Shown here piece by piece: positions 34,653 through 42,850 of a DNA stretch of 56,868 bases. Positions within the stretch are counted from its first letter, which is position 1. Each line of letters starts with the position of its first letter. Below the pieces are notes generated by a model. That model did not search any database, had not been told where the DNA came from, and saw nothing but the letters and a program-made list of their open reading frames with translations. Made by a program: the position numbers and the translations under genes. The stretch spans positions 1-56,868 of the forward strand of contig CAJXLV010000023.1 of the NCBI GenBank assembly GCA_913056185.1, given 5' to 3'. Source of the stretch: an uncultured Bacteroidota bacterium. Lineage in GTDB: Bacteria > Bacteroidota > Rhodothermia > Rhodothermales > Salinibacteraceae.

Positions 34653-34664
34653 GCCTCTGGGCAG

Positions 34665-36602
34665 CTATTTGCGCACAGGCACGAGGCGCGTTGTGCGTTC
34701 CAGAGGGGCGTCCTCGACAGGGACGGGGCGTGGGGCGCTGCGAGAGCTGCGGGTCCGCTCGAAAAGTGCAGAAGGGTCCACACGCAGCCGTCGAGCAGTG
34801 AGGCCGTCCCCGGGCGTTGCCCAGCCGTCCCAGTACGCAGGGGCAGGTCCACTCGGGAGCGGTGCGACGAAGGACGGCCCCCCCGCCCCCGTGGACGCGT
34901 GCCCGTGCCCCGGTCGTAGGAGGGGAGCATAGCGGGTCGTCGCAAGCGGCGACAGGTCCGGTGCTACGAGCGAGTCGGCCGCCCAGACCGGGAAGAACCG
35001 CTGCTCCTGGGCCACGCGCTCCCACCGCCATCGCCGCACGTCCCGCCCATACTGCTGAGCGAGGGTGCGCACCGCCCGCCGGAAGGTCCGCCGTCGGCGC
35101 GGGCCGGTGTTGGAGGCAGACACGGTGCCGCGCGCCCCCCGGCCATGCTCGGCGCGGTACGCACGCATCCACTCCGCAAACAGCGTGGCCCCGATGCTTG
35201 CGCGCTCGAACCGATGATTCCAGTTGCGAAGATACGAGAGGGCCTCCTCCAGCAACGGCGAGGCGTCCGAAAGGGGCGCAAGATCGGGCAGCAGGGTGGG
35301 AAGCAGCGTGCGCGCCCAGGGGCTTTTGGTGGCAGTGCTCCACGCAGCAGGAGAGGCATGGGTGCCGTCGTGCAGGGTACGGGCCGCCTGCGAGGCCCAG
35401 CGGCTGTGGCCGACCAGGACCGATCGGGGGCCTGTCGCCACCACAGGGGGAGTGCCGCGCACGGTCCACTGGCCTTCGGAGTCCATCGTTAGTCCCGTGC
35501 CGCGGAACAGGCGGAGCGAATCGACGGAGGGCGCATTGGCACGCAGGCCCGCGAGGTGCATCCACCAGGCCGCATCCGTGCCGGCCCGCAGGCCCGGCCA
35601 GCGCAGGACGCGCACCGAGTCGGTCCGTGTGGTATCCAGGACGAGGCCGGCCTCCCCCTGCCGGGTCGCGAGTAGCGACGCAGTGCCGTTGGCATTCACG
35701 ATCCGGTCGTACCGGCGTGTCCCCAGAGAGTCGCTCAGGGGGCGTAGGGCAACCGCGGCCCGGCTTTGGAGGAGGTACGTCCAGGCGTAGGGGGGGCGCG
35801 AGCCAGTAGGGGCGATGAGCGTCCCCGGCACGGTGGCCATTGAGACGGACGGGCCCGACGGGTGCTGCAGATGCACCTCCTGCAAGACGGGGGCGGCGGT
35901 GCTGCCCAGCACATGGCGTGCAAAGAGAGCCGGGCGGCCGGAATCGTCGGGGGGGCGTGCGGCCCAGGCGAGGCTCCGGACGCGCCCGTGCAGGTGAAGC
36001 CACTGCCGTAGGCGTTGGTCGACCGCGTGGAGGGCTGGCAGGGCGGCGAAGAGGGTCTCCGGCGTTCCGAGCCAGGCCCAGAGGCGCTCGACAGCCAAGG
36101 GGTGCCAGGGCTTCCAGGGAGAGGGCTGCACCGGCAGGGCCGTGAACGGGGGGCGACGGCGCACCCGTGGGGACGCAAGCGCTGCATTCAGCCCGCGGGT
36201 ATACGCCTGCAAGCGCCGCCGGGTCGACGGGGGCAACTGGGCGTACGTCCGACGGGCATGGTGGGCGAGGCCGAGTCGGCGAGCGTGGCGGTCGACGGGC
36301 AGGAGGCTGTCCCCAAAGGTGCGCGCCAGGGTCCCCAGTGCCGTTCGGCGCCAGAGCGTGACAGTCCAGGCCCGGTTCATGCCATGGACGTACCCGAGGG
36401 CCGTGAGGGCATCGGAAGAGGTGGTGGCCCGCACCGTGGCGCTGTGGCCGCGCGTCCAGTGCACGATGGTCGTATCGGCGAGGGCGCGGACAGAGTGGTG
36501 GGCTGGGGGGGCAGTGTTGAACGAACGAACGACGGCCCAGGTAGCCACGCCGGCAGCACTTACCAAGACGAGGACCAGCCCAGCGGCTACGCGTCGAGAC
36601 AC
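34665..36602 (-). CDS. Penicillin acylase-like (S45) protein with a degraded maturation site
   Basis: A 645-residue protein with an N-terminal signal peptide or anchor (about 4-24). The alpha-chain region is recognisable: TALGYVHGMNRAWTVTLWRR (about 67-86), then TFGDSLLPVDRHARRLGL. The Ntn-hydrolase cut site, normally GSNxW, appears as RSLAW with the candidate nucleophile Ser210, followed by SGRPALFARHVLGSTAAP in place of GKPLLANDPHL. The Gly before Ser is Arg and the Asn is Leu, so self-cleavage is doubtful. The C-terminal region is Arg-rich. Possibly an inactive or diverged amidase. It is convergent with acs. Confidence 0.65.
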   Translation of the reverse strand: MSRRVAAGLVLVLVSAAGVATWAVVRSFNTAPPAHHSVRALADTTIVHWTRGHSATVRATTSSDALTALGYVHGMNRAWTVTLWRRTALGTLARTFGDSLLPVDRHARRLGLAHHARRTYAQLPPSTRRRLQAYTRGLNAALASPRVRRRPPFTALPVQPSPWKPWHPLAVERLWAWLGTPETLFAALPALHAVDQRLRQWLHLHGRVRSLAWAARPPDDSGRPALFARHVLGSTAAPVLQEVHLQHPSGPSVSMATVPGTLIAPTGSRPPYAWTYLLQSRAAVALRPLSDSLGTRRYDRIVNANGTASLLATRQGEAGLVLDTTRTDSVRVLRWPGLRAGTDAAWWMHLAGLRANAPSVDSLRLFRGTGLTMDSEGQWTVRGTPPVVATGPRSVLVGHSRWASQAARTLHDGTHASPAAWSTATKSPWARTLLPTLLPDLAPLSDASPLLEEALSYLRNWNHRFERASIGATLFAEWMRAYRAEHGRGARGTVSASNTGPRRRRTFRRAVRTLAQQYGRDVRRWRWERVAQEQRFFPVWAADSLVAPDLSPLATTRYAPLLRPGHGHASTGAGGPSFVAPLPSGPAPAYWDGWATPGDGLTARRLRVDPSALFERTRSSRSAPRPVPVEDAPLERTTRLVPVRK

Positions 36603-36680
36603 ATCAGGCGGGAGTCAGGCAGGAGGGGGGCGGCAGGACGAGCACCCGCAGTTCTCCACAGGCATGCAGGGTGGGGCTTC

Positions 36681-38345
36681 TCAGTCGAGCCACTCGACAA
36701 AGGCGGGCAGCGGTTTGGCGTTTAGGCACTGCTGCGGGGTGAGCCAGCCCTTCCGGCTCACCGCCACGCCCCATCGCGTATTGGCAATCTGCTGGGTCGA
36801 ATGGGCGTCGGGGTTGATCGAGAGGAGCACGCCGGCATCCGCTGCCTGTCGAATCCAGCGCCAGTCCAGGTCCAGGCGGTTGGGGTTTGCGTTTACTTCC
36901 AGGGCCACATCGTTTTCCGCACAGGCCTCAATGATTGTTGCATGGTCGATGGGGTAGCCCTCCCGGCGCAGGAGCAGGCGACCGGTGGGGTGGCCGAGGA
37001 TGCGGGTGAAGGGGTTCTCGATGGCACGCACCAGCCGCTCCGTCGCCTCGTCCTCGTGCATGCTGAAGCCGGAGTGCACGCTGGCCACGATGAAGTCAAA
37101 GCGCTCCAGGAGCGCATCCTCATAATCGAGCGAGCCATCGCGCAGGATATCGCTTTCGATGCCGTGGAAGATGCGAATGGGAGAGGGGCCCGTGGCGAGC
37201 TCCTCGTTCAGCCGATCCACCTCTTCTCGTTGTGTGCGCACCGAGTCGGGAGAGAGGCCATTGGCAATTTGAAGGGACTGGCTATGGTCGCAGATGCCGA
37301 AGTAGGAGTATCCGCGGGTTCGCGCCGCCACGGCCATCTCGCGGAGGGAGTGGGAGCCGTCGCTGTACGTGGAGTGGTTGTGGAGGCAGCCGTGCAGGTC
37401 GTCCGTCGTGATGAGCGAGGGGAGGGCGTGGCGGGCCGCCGCCGCAACTGCTTCTCCGGTTTCACGAAGGGCGGGCGGGACGTACGCCAGGTCCAGGCGA
37501 TCGTAGAGGGCCGTCTCCTCGGCACAGGCCGTCGGCACCTCGCCGTGGGTGCTGACGGCGGCACAGTGCTCTTCGGTGCCAGTGGTGCGCCACCACGCTG
37601 TGCCAAAATGAGAGGGGGGAGTAAAGTGCACCCGAAAGGGAACGCCCTCCGTGCCCCGCCCCGTTACCGCCTTGTCCTCAAGGGCCGCCTCGGCAAGGCG
37701 GTCCTCCAGCCAGTCGCGCACGGCCTTGGGGGCCTCAGTGGCGACCAGCACCTCGGCCCGAGAGAGGGTTTCACAACGACGACGCAGCGCCCCGGTCGGC
37801 GCGGCGCGATTCACGGCGGGCAGGGGGCGCAGGGCCTCCAGCAGGGTGTGCGTGGCGGCCCAGGCATCATCGAGGCGCCACTGCGACTCATAGCGGCGCA
37901 GCTGTCGGAGGTTGTCCAGAATGTTCTGCTGAGTTTTCGCCCCGAAGCCGCTGAGGGCTGTAATCTCGTCTGCCTCGGCGGCGCGTTCGAGCTCGTCGAG
38001 CGAGGTGATGCCCAGTTCGGTCCAGAGGCGGCGCGTGCGTTTTGTGCCGAGGCCTTGCACCTTCATCACGTCCATCAGGCCCGGCGGCACAGCGCCCATC
38101 AGCTCGTCCCGGAGCGGCAGCGATCCCCCGTTTACCAGCTCCGCCACGTGCTCGGCCATGCCCGCACCAATGCCCGACACCTCCGTAAGCGTGCCGGCCT
38201 GCACCCGCTCCGCCGCCGAGGCCTCCAGTCCCTCGATGGCCCGTGCGGCGCGGGAGAATGCTCGGGCGCGGTGCGGATTGCCCGCGGTGAGCTCAAGGAG
38301 GTCCGCAGTGTCCTGGAAAGCCTGCGCAATGTCGTCGTTTTGCAT
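36681..38345 (-). CDS. PolX-type protein: HhH and PHP domains, polymerase site lost
   Basis: A 554-residue protein with the family X layout. The 8-kDa/HhH part (1-150) has GIGAGMAEHVAELV and GLGTKRTRRLWTELG; the polymerase-like part (about 155-300) follows; the PHP domain (about 320-554) begins DLHGCLHNHSTYSDG and includes GICDHSQS, HGIESDI, HSGF, GHPTG and NPDAHS metal ligands. The nucleotidyl-transfer motif that should read GSxRRxxETVGDxD here reads TGALRRRCETLSRAE, so both catalytic Asp residues are missing. Expected activity is PHP exonuclease or phosphoesterase in DNA repair, not polymerisation. ATG before QNDDIAQA chosen. Confidence 0.88.
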   Translation of the reverse strand: MQNDDIAQAFQDTADLLELTAGNPHRARAFSRAARAIEGLEASAAERVQAGTLTEVSGIGAGMAEHVAELVNGGSLPLRDELMGAVPPGLMDVMKVQGLGTKRTRRLWTELGITSLDELERAAEADEITALSGFGAKTQQNILDNLRQLRRYESQWRLDDAWAATHTLLEALRPLPAVNRAAPTGALRRRCETLSRAEVLVATEAPKAVRDWLEDRLAEAALEDKAVTGRGTEGVPFRVHFTPPSHFGTAWWRTTGTEEHCAAVSTHGEVPTACAEETALYDRLDLAYVPPALRETGEAVAAAARHALPSLITTDDLHGCLHNHSTYSDGSHSLREMAVAARTRGYSYFGICDHSQSLQIANGLSPDSVRTQREEVDRLNEELATGPSPIRIFHGIESDILRDGSLDYEDALLERFDFIVASVHSGFSMHEDEATERLVRAIENPFTRILGHPTGRLLLRREGYPIDHATIIEACAENDVALEVNANPNRLDLDWRWIRQAADAGVLLSINPDAHSTQQIANTRWGVAVSRKGWLTPQQCLNAKPLPAFVEWLD

Positions 38346-38895
38346 AGAGCGGGAAGGCTGCGTGGTGGGGGCGAGAAAAAGAGCCAAGACGCAAGAAATA
38401 ACATGCCGCGCCCATAGATTGATTCCGGAAGCGGAGTCGTAGACGGGCGCACCGAGCCCCGCACGTTCGCAGGGCGGTCATGAAGATTTCGTGGTGCCCT
38501 TTGCCCCGGCCCAGCGACCATCGTCGCGGCGGATCCTCCTCGGTCCCTCGGTTGGGGCACGAGGATGCAGCACAGGACGACACAACGGGGGGAGGCCCAC
38601 TTACGGCCCAGCGCTCATGGGCCGGAGGCCCGCACAGCGCTTGCACAGCCCACGCCCCGCCCAATTGATGGAGTTTTTGACAACCTCTTTTGCCCTCCGT
38701 ATACTTGGTACGTGTGGCGCCACCCGCTACACAATTGCTTCCGACTGTCGAAGCACGAATTGAGGCTGGCGTGGAGGGGACCCGGCACTCGTCCACCGAG
38801 GCTCGGGGCCCACCGACCCTCCCCGCACACACTGCGGGCCCATCCACCCGAACCCGATCCTTTCACTCATAGACGCGACTGAGCACTTTCCACTT
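38346..38895. other. Divergent intergenic region between polX-like and exbB genes
   Basis: 550 bases with no supported gene. It holds a near-consensus promoter for the Exb operon (listed). After that promoter a leader of about 180 bases precedes the exbB ATG; I see no riboswitch or leader peptide I can name in it. The rest shows scattered short GC palindromes only. Confidence 0.55.
38677..38705 (+). promoter_or_regulatory. Sigma-70-type promoter for the Exb operon
   Basis: TTGACA and TATACT are separated by exactly 17 bases, a near-perfect -35/-10 pair in an otherwise GC-rich region, pointing toward exbB. TATACTTG also differs by one base from the Bacteroidota -7 element TAnnTTTG. The start of transcription would be near 38712, leaving a leader of about 185 bases. 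Confidence 0.65.
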
Positions 38896-39636
38896 ATGGT
38901 TTTGGATAAGCTGTCGGTTCATCTTCTGCTTCTGCTGCCCCAAGACGCTGGGGGCGGTGCCATCAACGCCCTCGTCCAACGCTTCAACGAAGGGGGAGAG
39001 TGGATGTGGCCCGTCCTCATCTGCCTAATCGTGGGGCTCGCCATTTCGTTCGAGCGCATTATTTCGCTGAATCGCGCCGACATCAATACGCAGGCCTTTC
39101 TGCAGCGCGTGAAGGAGGCACTGGACGAAGGCGGCATCCCGGCAGCCGAGGAGGAGTGCGCCAGCACGCGCGGTCCGGTGGCTTCGGTCTTTCAGGCGGG
39201 GCTCCTGCGTGCGGACGAGGGCATCGATGCGGTGGAAGAAGCCGTGGTCTCGTACGGCTCGATCGAAATGAGTTTTTTGGAGCGCGGCCTTGTGTGGCTC
39301 TCGCTCTTCATTAGCGTTGCGCCGATGCTCGGCTTCCTGGGGACGGTTATTGGCATGATTCAGGCCTTCGACTCCATTGAGCAGGCCGGGGACATTTCGC
39401 CGCGCCTGGTGGCCGGGGGCATTAAGGTCGCCCTGCTCACAACGGCCTTCGGTCTCATCGTAGCCGTCATCCTCCAGTTCTTCTACAACTACGCCGTGTC
39501 CAAGATCGACCGGCTGGTGGCCGAGATGGAAGACGCCTCCATCGAACTGGTGGATGCCCTCGTGGCCCTGGAGCGTGGAGAATCGGCTACGTCCGAGAAG
39601 TCCATTCCGGAAAGCGTAGGCGAGCGGAACGAGTAG
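38896..39636 (+). CDS. exbB: MotA/TolQ/ExbB proton channel family protein
   Basis: A 246-residue inner-membrane protein with three helices: one near 35-55, and the pair at about 135-160 and 170-195 that forms the proton channel (VAPMLGFLGTVIGMIQAF, then GGIKVALLTTAFGLIVAV). It pairs with ExbD proteins to couple the proton gradient to TonB or Tol outer-membrane functions. The first gene of a four-gene operon; the second gene follows after 71 bases. The ATG has no Shine-Dalgarno sequence. Confidence 0.93.
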   Translation: MVLDKLSVHLLLLLPQDAGGGAINALVQRFNEGGEWMWPVLICLIVGLAISFERIISLNRADINTQAFLQRVKEALDEGGIPAAEEECASTRGPVASVFQAGLLRADEGIDAVEEAVVSYGSIEMSFLERGLVWLSLFISVAPMLGFLGTVIGMIQAFDSIEQAGDISPRLVAGGIKVALLTTAFGLIVAVILQFFYNYAVSKIDRLVAEMEDASIELVDALVALERGESATSEKSIPESVGERNE

Positions 39637-39707
39637 AGGCCGCTCCGGAGATCGCATGTCGTGGGGGCCTCCCCCCTCCGTCTCATCCCTTAGACCACAC
39701 CGCTCTT

Positions 39708-39986
39708 ATGAGTCAGAATGCCATCCTACCCATCGCGATTTGGGCCGCCATCGCCCTCGCGGGCCTCAGCGTGCTCGGCATGGGGATCTTTGGACTCCGA
39801 AGCCTTGCCTATGGCAAGGTGGACCCGGTGAGCATTGCGCTCATCGCCATCCCGGCGCTCCTTCTGCCCATCCTGGGGACTGCCCTGTCTACCTGGGTGC
39901 AGGCCGGCATCTATACCCTCGTGGTTATGTTCGGCCTGGCCCTGCTTGGCCTCTTATTTACAGGAGTGCGGCAGCTGTTCATGTAG
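39708..39986 (+). CDS. Small membrane protein between exbB and exbD
   Basis: A 92-residue protein with three hydrophobic segments (about 6-30, 42-62 and 66-90). I do not recognise a family. It is embedded between exbB and the first exbD on the same strand, so it may be an accessory of the ExbBD complex. The stop codon TAG lies within the first unit of a degenerate 15-bp triplication that fills the gap to exbD. Confidence 0.7.
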   Translation: MSQNAILPIAIWAAIALAGLSVLGMGIFGLRSLAYGKVDPVSIALIAIPALLLPILGTALSTWVQAGIYTLVVMFGLALLGLLFTGVRQLFM

Positions 39987-40025
39987 CTGCTCTTGGTGTA
40001 GCTCCTCTCCATGTAGCTGTTGCGC
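39981..40025. repeat. 15-bp degenerate triplication
   Basis: ATGTAGCTGCTCTTG, GTGTAGCTCCTCTCC and ATGTAGCTGTTGCGC follow one another. The first unit contains the last codon and stop of the small membrane protein gene; the others add TAG triplets in the same frame. Confidence 0.7.
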
Positions 40026-40073
40026 AGGCCCCCCGCCCTCCCCGATTCTCTTCCACCGCCCGCCCTTTGATTC

Positions 40074-40682
40074 ATGGCTGGACTGCTGGACAAACGCCGA
40101 CAAAACCGGGAAGAAGCTTCCATCCCGACTGCCGGAATGGCCGACATTGCTTTTCTGCTCCTGATTTTCTTCCTGGTGACCACGACAATCAACGTGGACA
40201 CAGGCATTGGCATGACGCTGCCCCCCAAGCTGAAGCCGGAGCAAACCCCGCCTCCGGTAAAAGAGCGGAACTTGCTCAAAATCCTCGTCAATGCCCAGGG
40301 CGATGTCCTGGTGGAAGAAGAGCGGGCCCGCGTGGGGGAGATTCGAGATCGTGTAAAGAAACACGTGCTCAACTTTGGGCAGGACTCCGACCTGGCCGAC
40401 AGCCCGGACGACGCGGTCATCTCGATCAAGACGGACGCCCAAACGCCGTACAGCACCTACATTGAAGTGCTCGACGAAGTCTGGATGTCCTACCGAGAGA
40501 TCTGGGACCGGATTGCCCAGACCAACCGGCTCCCGGGGCCGGAGGGGGGCACGGCGGGGCTCGACCAGCAGTACTCCAGCTACCGGGAGTACTACACCAG
40601 CCTGGAGCCCGAAGAGGACAACAAAATCCGTGATGCCTTCGGGGCACAAATCTCCATCGCTGAGCCCGATACCGGCGAGTAG
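40074..40682 (+). CDS. exbD: ExbD/TolR family protein (first copy)
   Basis: A 202-residue protein with one N-terminal membrane helix (about 20-42) preceded by the conserved TAGMADIAFLLLIFFLVTT, in which the Asp is the proton-accepting residue. The periplasmic part is longer than usual for ExbD, with an added stretch at about 130-200 rich in Tyr and acidic residues (QQYSSYREYYTSLEPEEDN). It works with ExbB. The second exbD follows after 56 bases. Confidence 0.9.
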   Translation: MAGLLDKRRQNREEASIPTAGMADIAFLLLIFFLVTTTINVDTGIGMTLPPKLKPEQTPPPVKERNLLKILVNAQGDVLVEEERARVGEIRDRVKKHVLNFGQDSDLADSPDDAVISIKTDAQTPYSTYIEVLDEVWMSYREIWDRIAQTNRLPGPEGGTAGLDQQYSSYREYYTSLEPEEDNKIRDAFGAQISIAEPDTGE

Positions 40683-40738
40683 CTCTGCCCCCTGGAGGCC
40701 CGCGTCCTCATCCTTTCATCAACCAACGCTTTCTCCTC

Positions 40739-41200
40739 ATGGCGTCGCAGAAGTTTGAACGGCGAAGCTCGAGCACGGAGCCGGAATTTACGACCGCCTC
40801 GCTTCCGGACATCGTGTTCATGCTGCTGATTTTCTTCATGGTGGCGACAGTGCTCCGCGAAACGGACATCAAGGTGCGCACGCAGTTGCCGCAGGCCGAG
40901 GCTCTCACAAAGATCGACCAGAAGCGGTTGATCTCAAAGGTGCACATCGGGCCCCTCAAGCGGGGCGAAAACAAGGGCAGTACGGCCATCCAAATTGACG
41001 ATGCACTGATCGAAAACCGGCGCACAATCCGGCAGATTATGTATCGCAAGCTCCAAGAACAGCCCAAGCTGATTGTCTCGTTGAAGGTCGATCGGGACTC
41101 GGAGATGCAAATCGTGAACGAGGTGCAGCAGGAGCTCCGCGAAGCCAATGCGCTCCGCATCAATTATTCCTCCAACCGCGAGGGACCGCCCCCATCCTGA
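40739..41200 (+). CDS. ExbD/TolR family protein (second copy)
   Basis: A 153-residue protein with one membrane helix. The motif TTASLPDIVFMLLIFFMVAT (about 18-37) carries the essential Asp. The periplasmic part ends with EVQQELREANALRINYSS, typical of ExbD proteins in Bacteroidota, where two different ExbD copies often follow one ExbB. It is the last gene of the operon; an intrinsic terminator follows. Confidence 0.92.
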   Translation: MASQKFERRSSSTEPEFTTASLPDIVFMLLIFFMVATVLRETDIKVRTQLPQAEALTKIDQKRLISKVHIGPLKRGENKGSTAIQIDDALIENRRTIRQIMYRKLQEQPKLIVSLKVDRDSEMQIVNEVQQELREANALRINYSSNREGPPPS

Positions 41201-41221
41201 CGGAATCCCGACATGCGATTC

Positions 41222-41259
41222 AAAAAAAGCTCTGCCTTTCGGCAGGGCTTTTTTGTTTT
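41222..41259. terminator. Intrinsic terminator after the Exb operon
   Basis: A run of seven A, then stem GCTCTGCC/GGCAGGGC (one G-T pair) around loop TTTC, then TTTTTTGTTTT. The flanking A and T runs extend the stem. This is the clearest rho-independent terminator in the window and could work on both strands; it ends transcription 22 bases after the second exbD. Confidence 0.9.
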
Positions 41260-41352
41260 GTGACCCCTATGTTGGGAAAAAGCGGTGCTCCCGCTCCGCC
41301 TCTCGTCTCTGCGCACTCGCTGTTGCTGTTTTCACAATCCCTGCTTGTCTCT

Positions 41353-42375
41353 ATGCCACATGAACTGACGTTGCTCCCCGGGGATGGCATCGGGCCCGAG
41401 GTTACTGCCGCCACTGTGCAAGTCATTGATGCTGCGGGCGTCGACATTGCCTGGGACCGCCACCGCGTGATCGGGGCCACCGCCGTGGAGCGTGGACGTC
41501 CCGCCCTGCCCCCGGACGTCGTAGATTCCATCCAGGAACGGGGCACCGCCCTGAAGGGGCCAGTCACAACTCCTGTGGGCCAGGGCTTTACGAGCGTGAA
41601 TGTGCAGCTCCGCCAGCGCCTTGACCTCTACGCCAATGTGCGGCCCGCCACCACGCTGCACGGCTTAGACACGCCGTTCGATGACGTGGACCTGATCATC
41701 TTTCGAGAAAACACGGAGGGCCTCTATTCCGGCATCGAGTACTTTGATGAGCGCCTCGACATTGCCGATTCCATTGCCCGGATTACGCGCCGAGGATCGG
41801 AACGCATCATTCGGTTTTGCTTCGAGTACGCCCGCGCACACGACCGCGACCACGTGACCCTTGCGCACAAGGCCAACATCCTGAAAAAATCATCGGGACT
41901 GTTCCTGGATGTCGGCAACGAGGTGGCTGCGGAGTATCCCGAGATTGCGTACGACGACCGAATTATTGACAACCTGTGCATGCAGCTCGTCGACAACCCG
42001 CAGCAGTACGACTGCATCGTGTCGACCAATCTCTTCGGGGACATCCTCAGTGATCTGACGGCGGGGCTGGTCGGTGGACTGGGCGTCACGCCCGGTGCCA
42101 ATATTGGGGATGACCTCGCGGTGTTTGAGGCGGTGCACGGAAGTGCGCCGGATATCGCGGGGCAAAACGTGGCCAATCCGACGGCGATGATCCGCACCGC
42201 AGCGATGATGTTGCAGCACATCGACGAGCCGGAGGCGGCGGCGACGATTGAACAAGCGCTCTTTGCCATGTACCGCGAGGGAGACACCCTGACCCGAGAC
42301 GTGGGAGGCGACGCTTCGACCGCCGAGTTTGCCGATGCGCTCTCCGACCGCGTGGCCCACGACGTGGACCTTTAA
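41353..42375 (+). CDS. Isocitrate dehydrogenase, NAD-type
   Basis: A 340-residue member of the isocitrate/isopropylmalate dehydrogenase family. Key features are LPGDGIGPEV, FRENTEGLYSGIEY (substrate and phosphorylation-site region), NLFGDILSDLTAGLVGGLG (metal-binding Asp residues) and AVHGSAPDIAGQNVANPTAM (cofactor loop). The cofactor loop and length are those of small NAD-dependent isocitrate dehydrogenases; isopropylmalate or homoisocitrate dehydrogenase is less likely because no leu or lys genes are near. It supplies 2-oxoglutarate in the TCA cycle. ATG chosen before PHELTLL. Confidence 0.85.
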   Translation: MPHELTLLPGDGIGPEVTAATVQVIDAAGVDIAWDRHRVIGATAVERGRPALPPDVVDSIQERGTALKGPVTTPVGQGFTSVNVQLRQRLDLYANVRPATTLHGLDTPFDDVDLIIFRENTEGLYSGIEYFDERLDIADSIARITRRGSERIIRFCFEYARAHDRDHVTLAHKANILKKSSGLFLDVGNEVAAEYPEIAYDDRIIDNLCMQLVDNPQQYDCIVSTNLFGDILSDLTAGLVGGLGVTPGANIGDDLAVFEAVHGSAPDIAGQNVANPTAMIRTAAMMLQHIDEPEAAATIEQALFAMYREGDTLTRDVGGDASTAEFADALSDRVAHDVDL

Positions 42376-42398
42376 TTGACTGTGCGATTTTTGCTCCC

Positions 42399-42827
42399 AT
42401 GATTCAACGCATTCAGACGGTCTATTTGCTCTTGGGCGTGCTTGCGCTGGCAGGGCTCGGTGTTTTTGAGGTGCCCTGGGGAGACCGGGCGGCGACCCAG
42501 TTTGCCTGGTTTGTGCCGTCTCTCGTCGGGCTCCTTGTGGTGACGGCGGGGACCGCCCTCGGGGCCGTCTTCCTCTACGAGCGCCGGGAAACCCAGCGGA
42601 CGGTTGTGATTGGGGTACAGATGCTCACGGTCGCGCTGGCAGGGGTGCTGTACGGCGGGCTGTACGGGGCCGGCACCCTCACCTTTACGGCGCCCACGGG
42701 CGAGGTGCTGTGGGGGCGTACGGGGGCGCTGCTGCTGCCGGTGGTGGCGTATGCGTTCTTCTTGTTGGCGCGCCGTGGCATCGAGCACGACATTGAGCTC
42801 GTGGAGTCGATGGACCGCCTTCGGTAG
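42399..42827 (+). CDS. DUF4293 family membrane protein
   Basis: A 142-residue protein with four membrane helices. The N terminus MIQRIQTVYLLLG is the hallmark of DUF4293, a family largely limited to Bacteroidota and relatives, of unknown function. It starts 23 bases after the isocitrate dehydrogenase stop and ends 23 bases before the EamA gene, so the three are probably co-transcribed. Confidence 0.85.
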   Translation: MIQRIQTVYLLLGVLALAGLGVFEVPWGDRAATQFAWFVPSLVGLLVVTAGTALGAVFLYERRETQRTVVIGVQMLTVALAGVLYGGLYGAGTLTFTAPTGEVLWGRTGALLLPVVAYAFFLLARRGIEHDIELVESMDRLR

Positions 42828-42850
42828 CGATCGCTCTGTCCCCTGTCGCC

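Noticed and set aside
36681-38345. Active family X DNA polymerase
   Set aside because: The catalytic Asp pair is not present, so only HhH and PHP functions are claimed.
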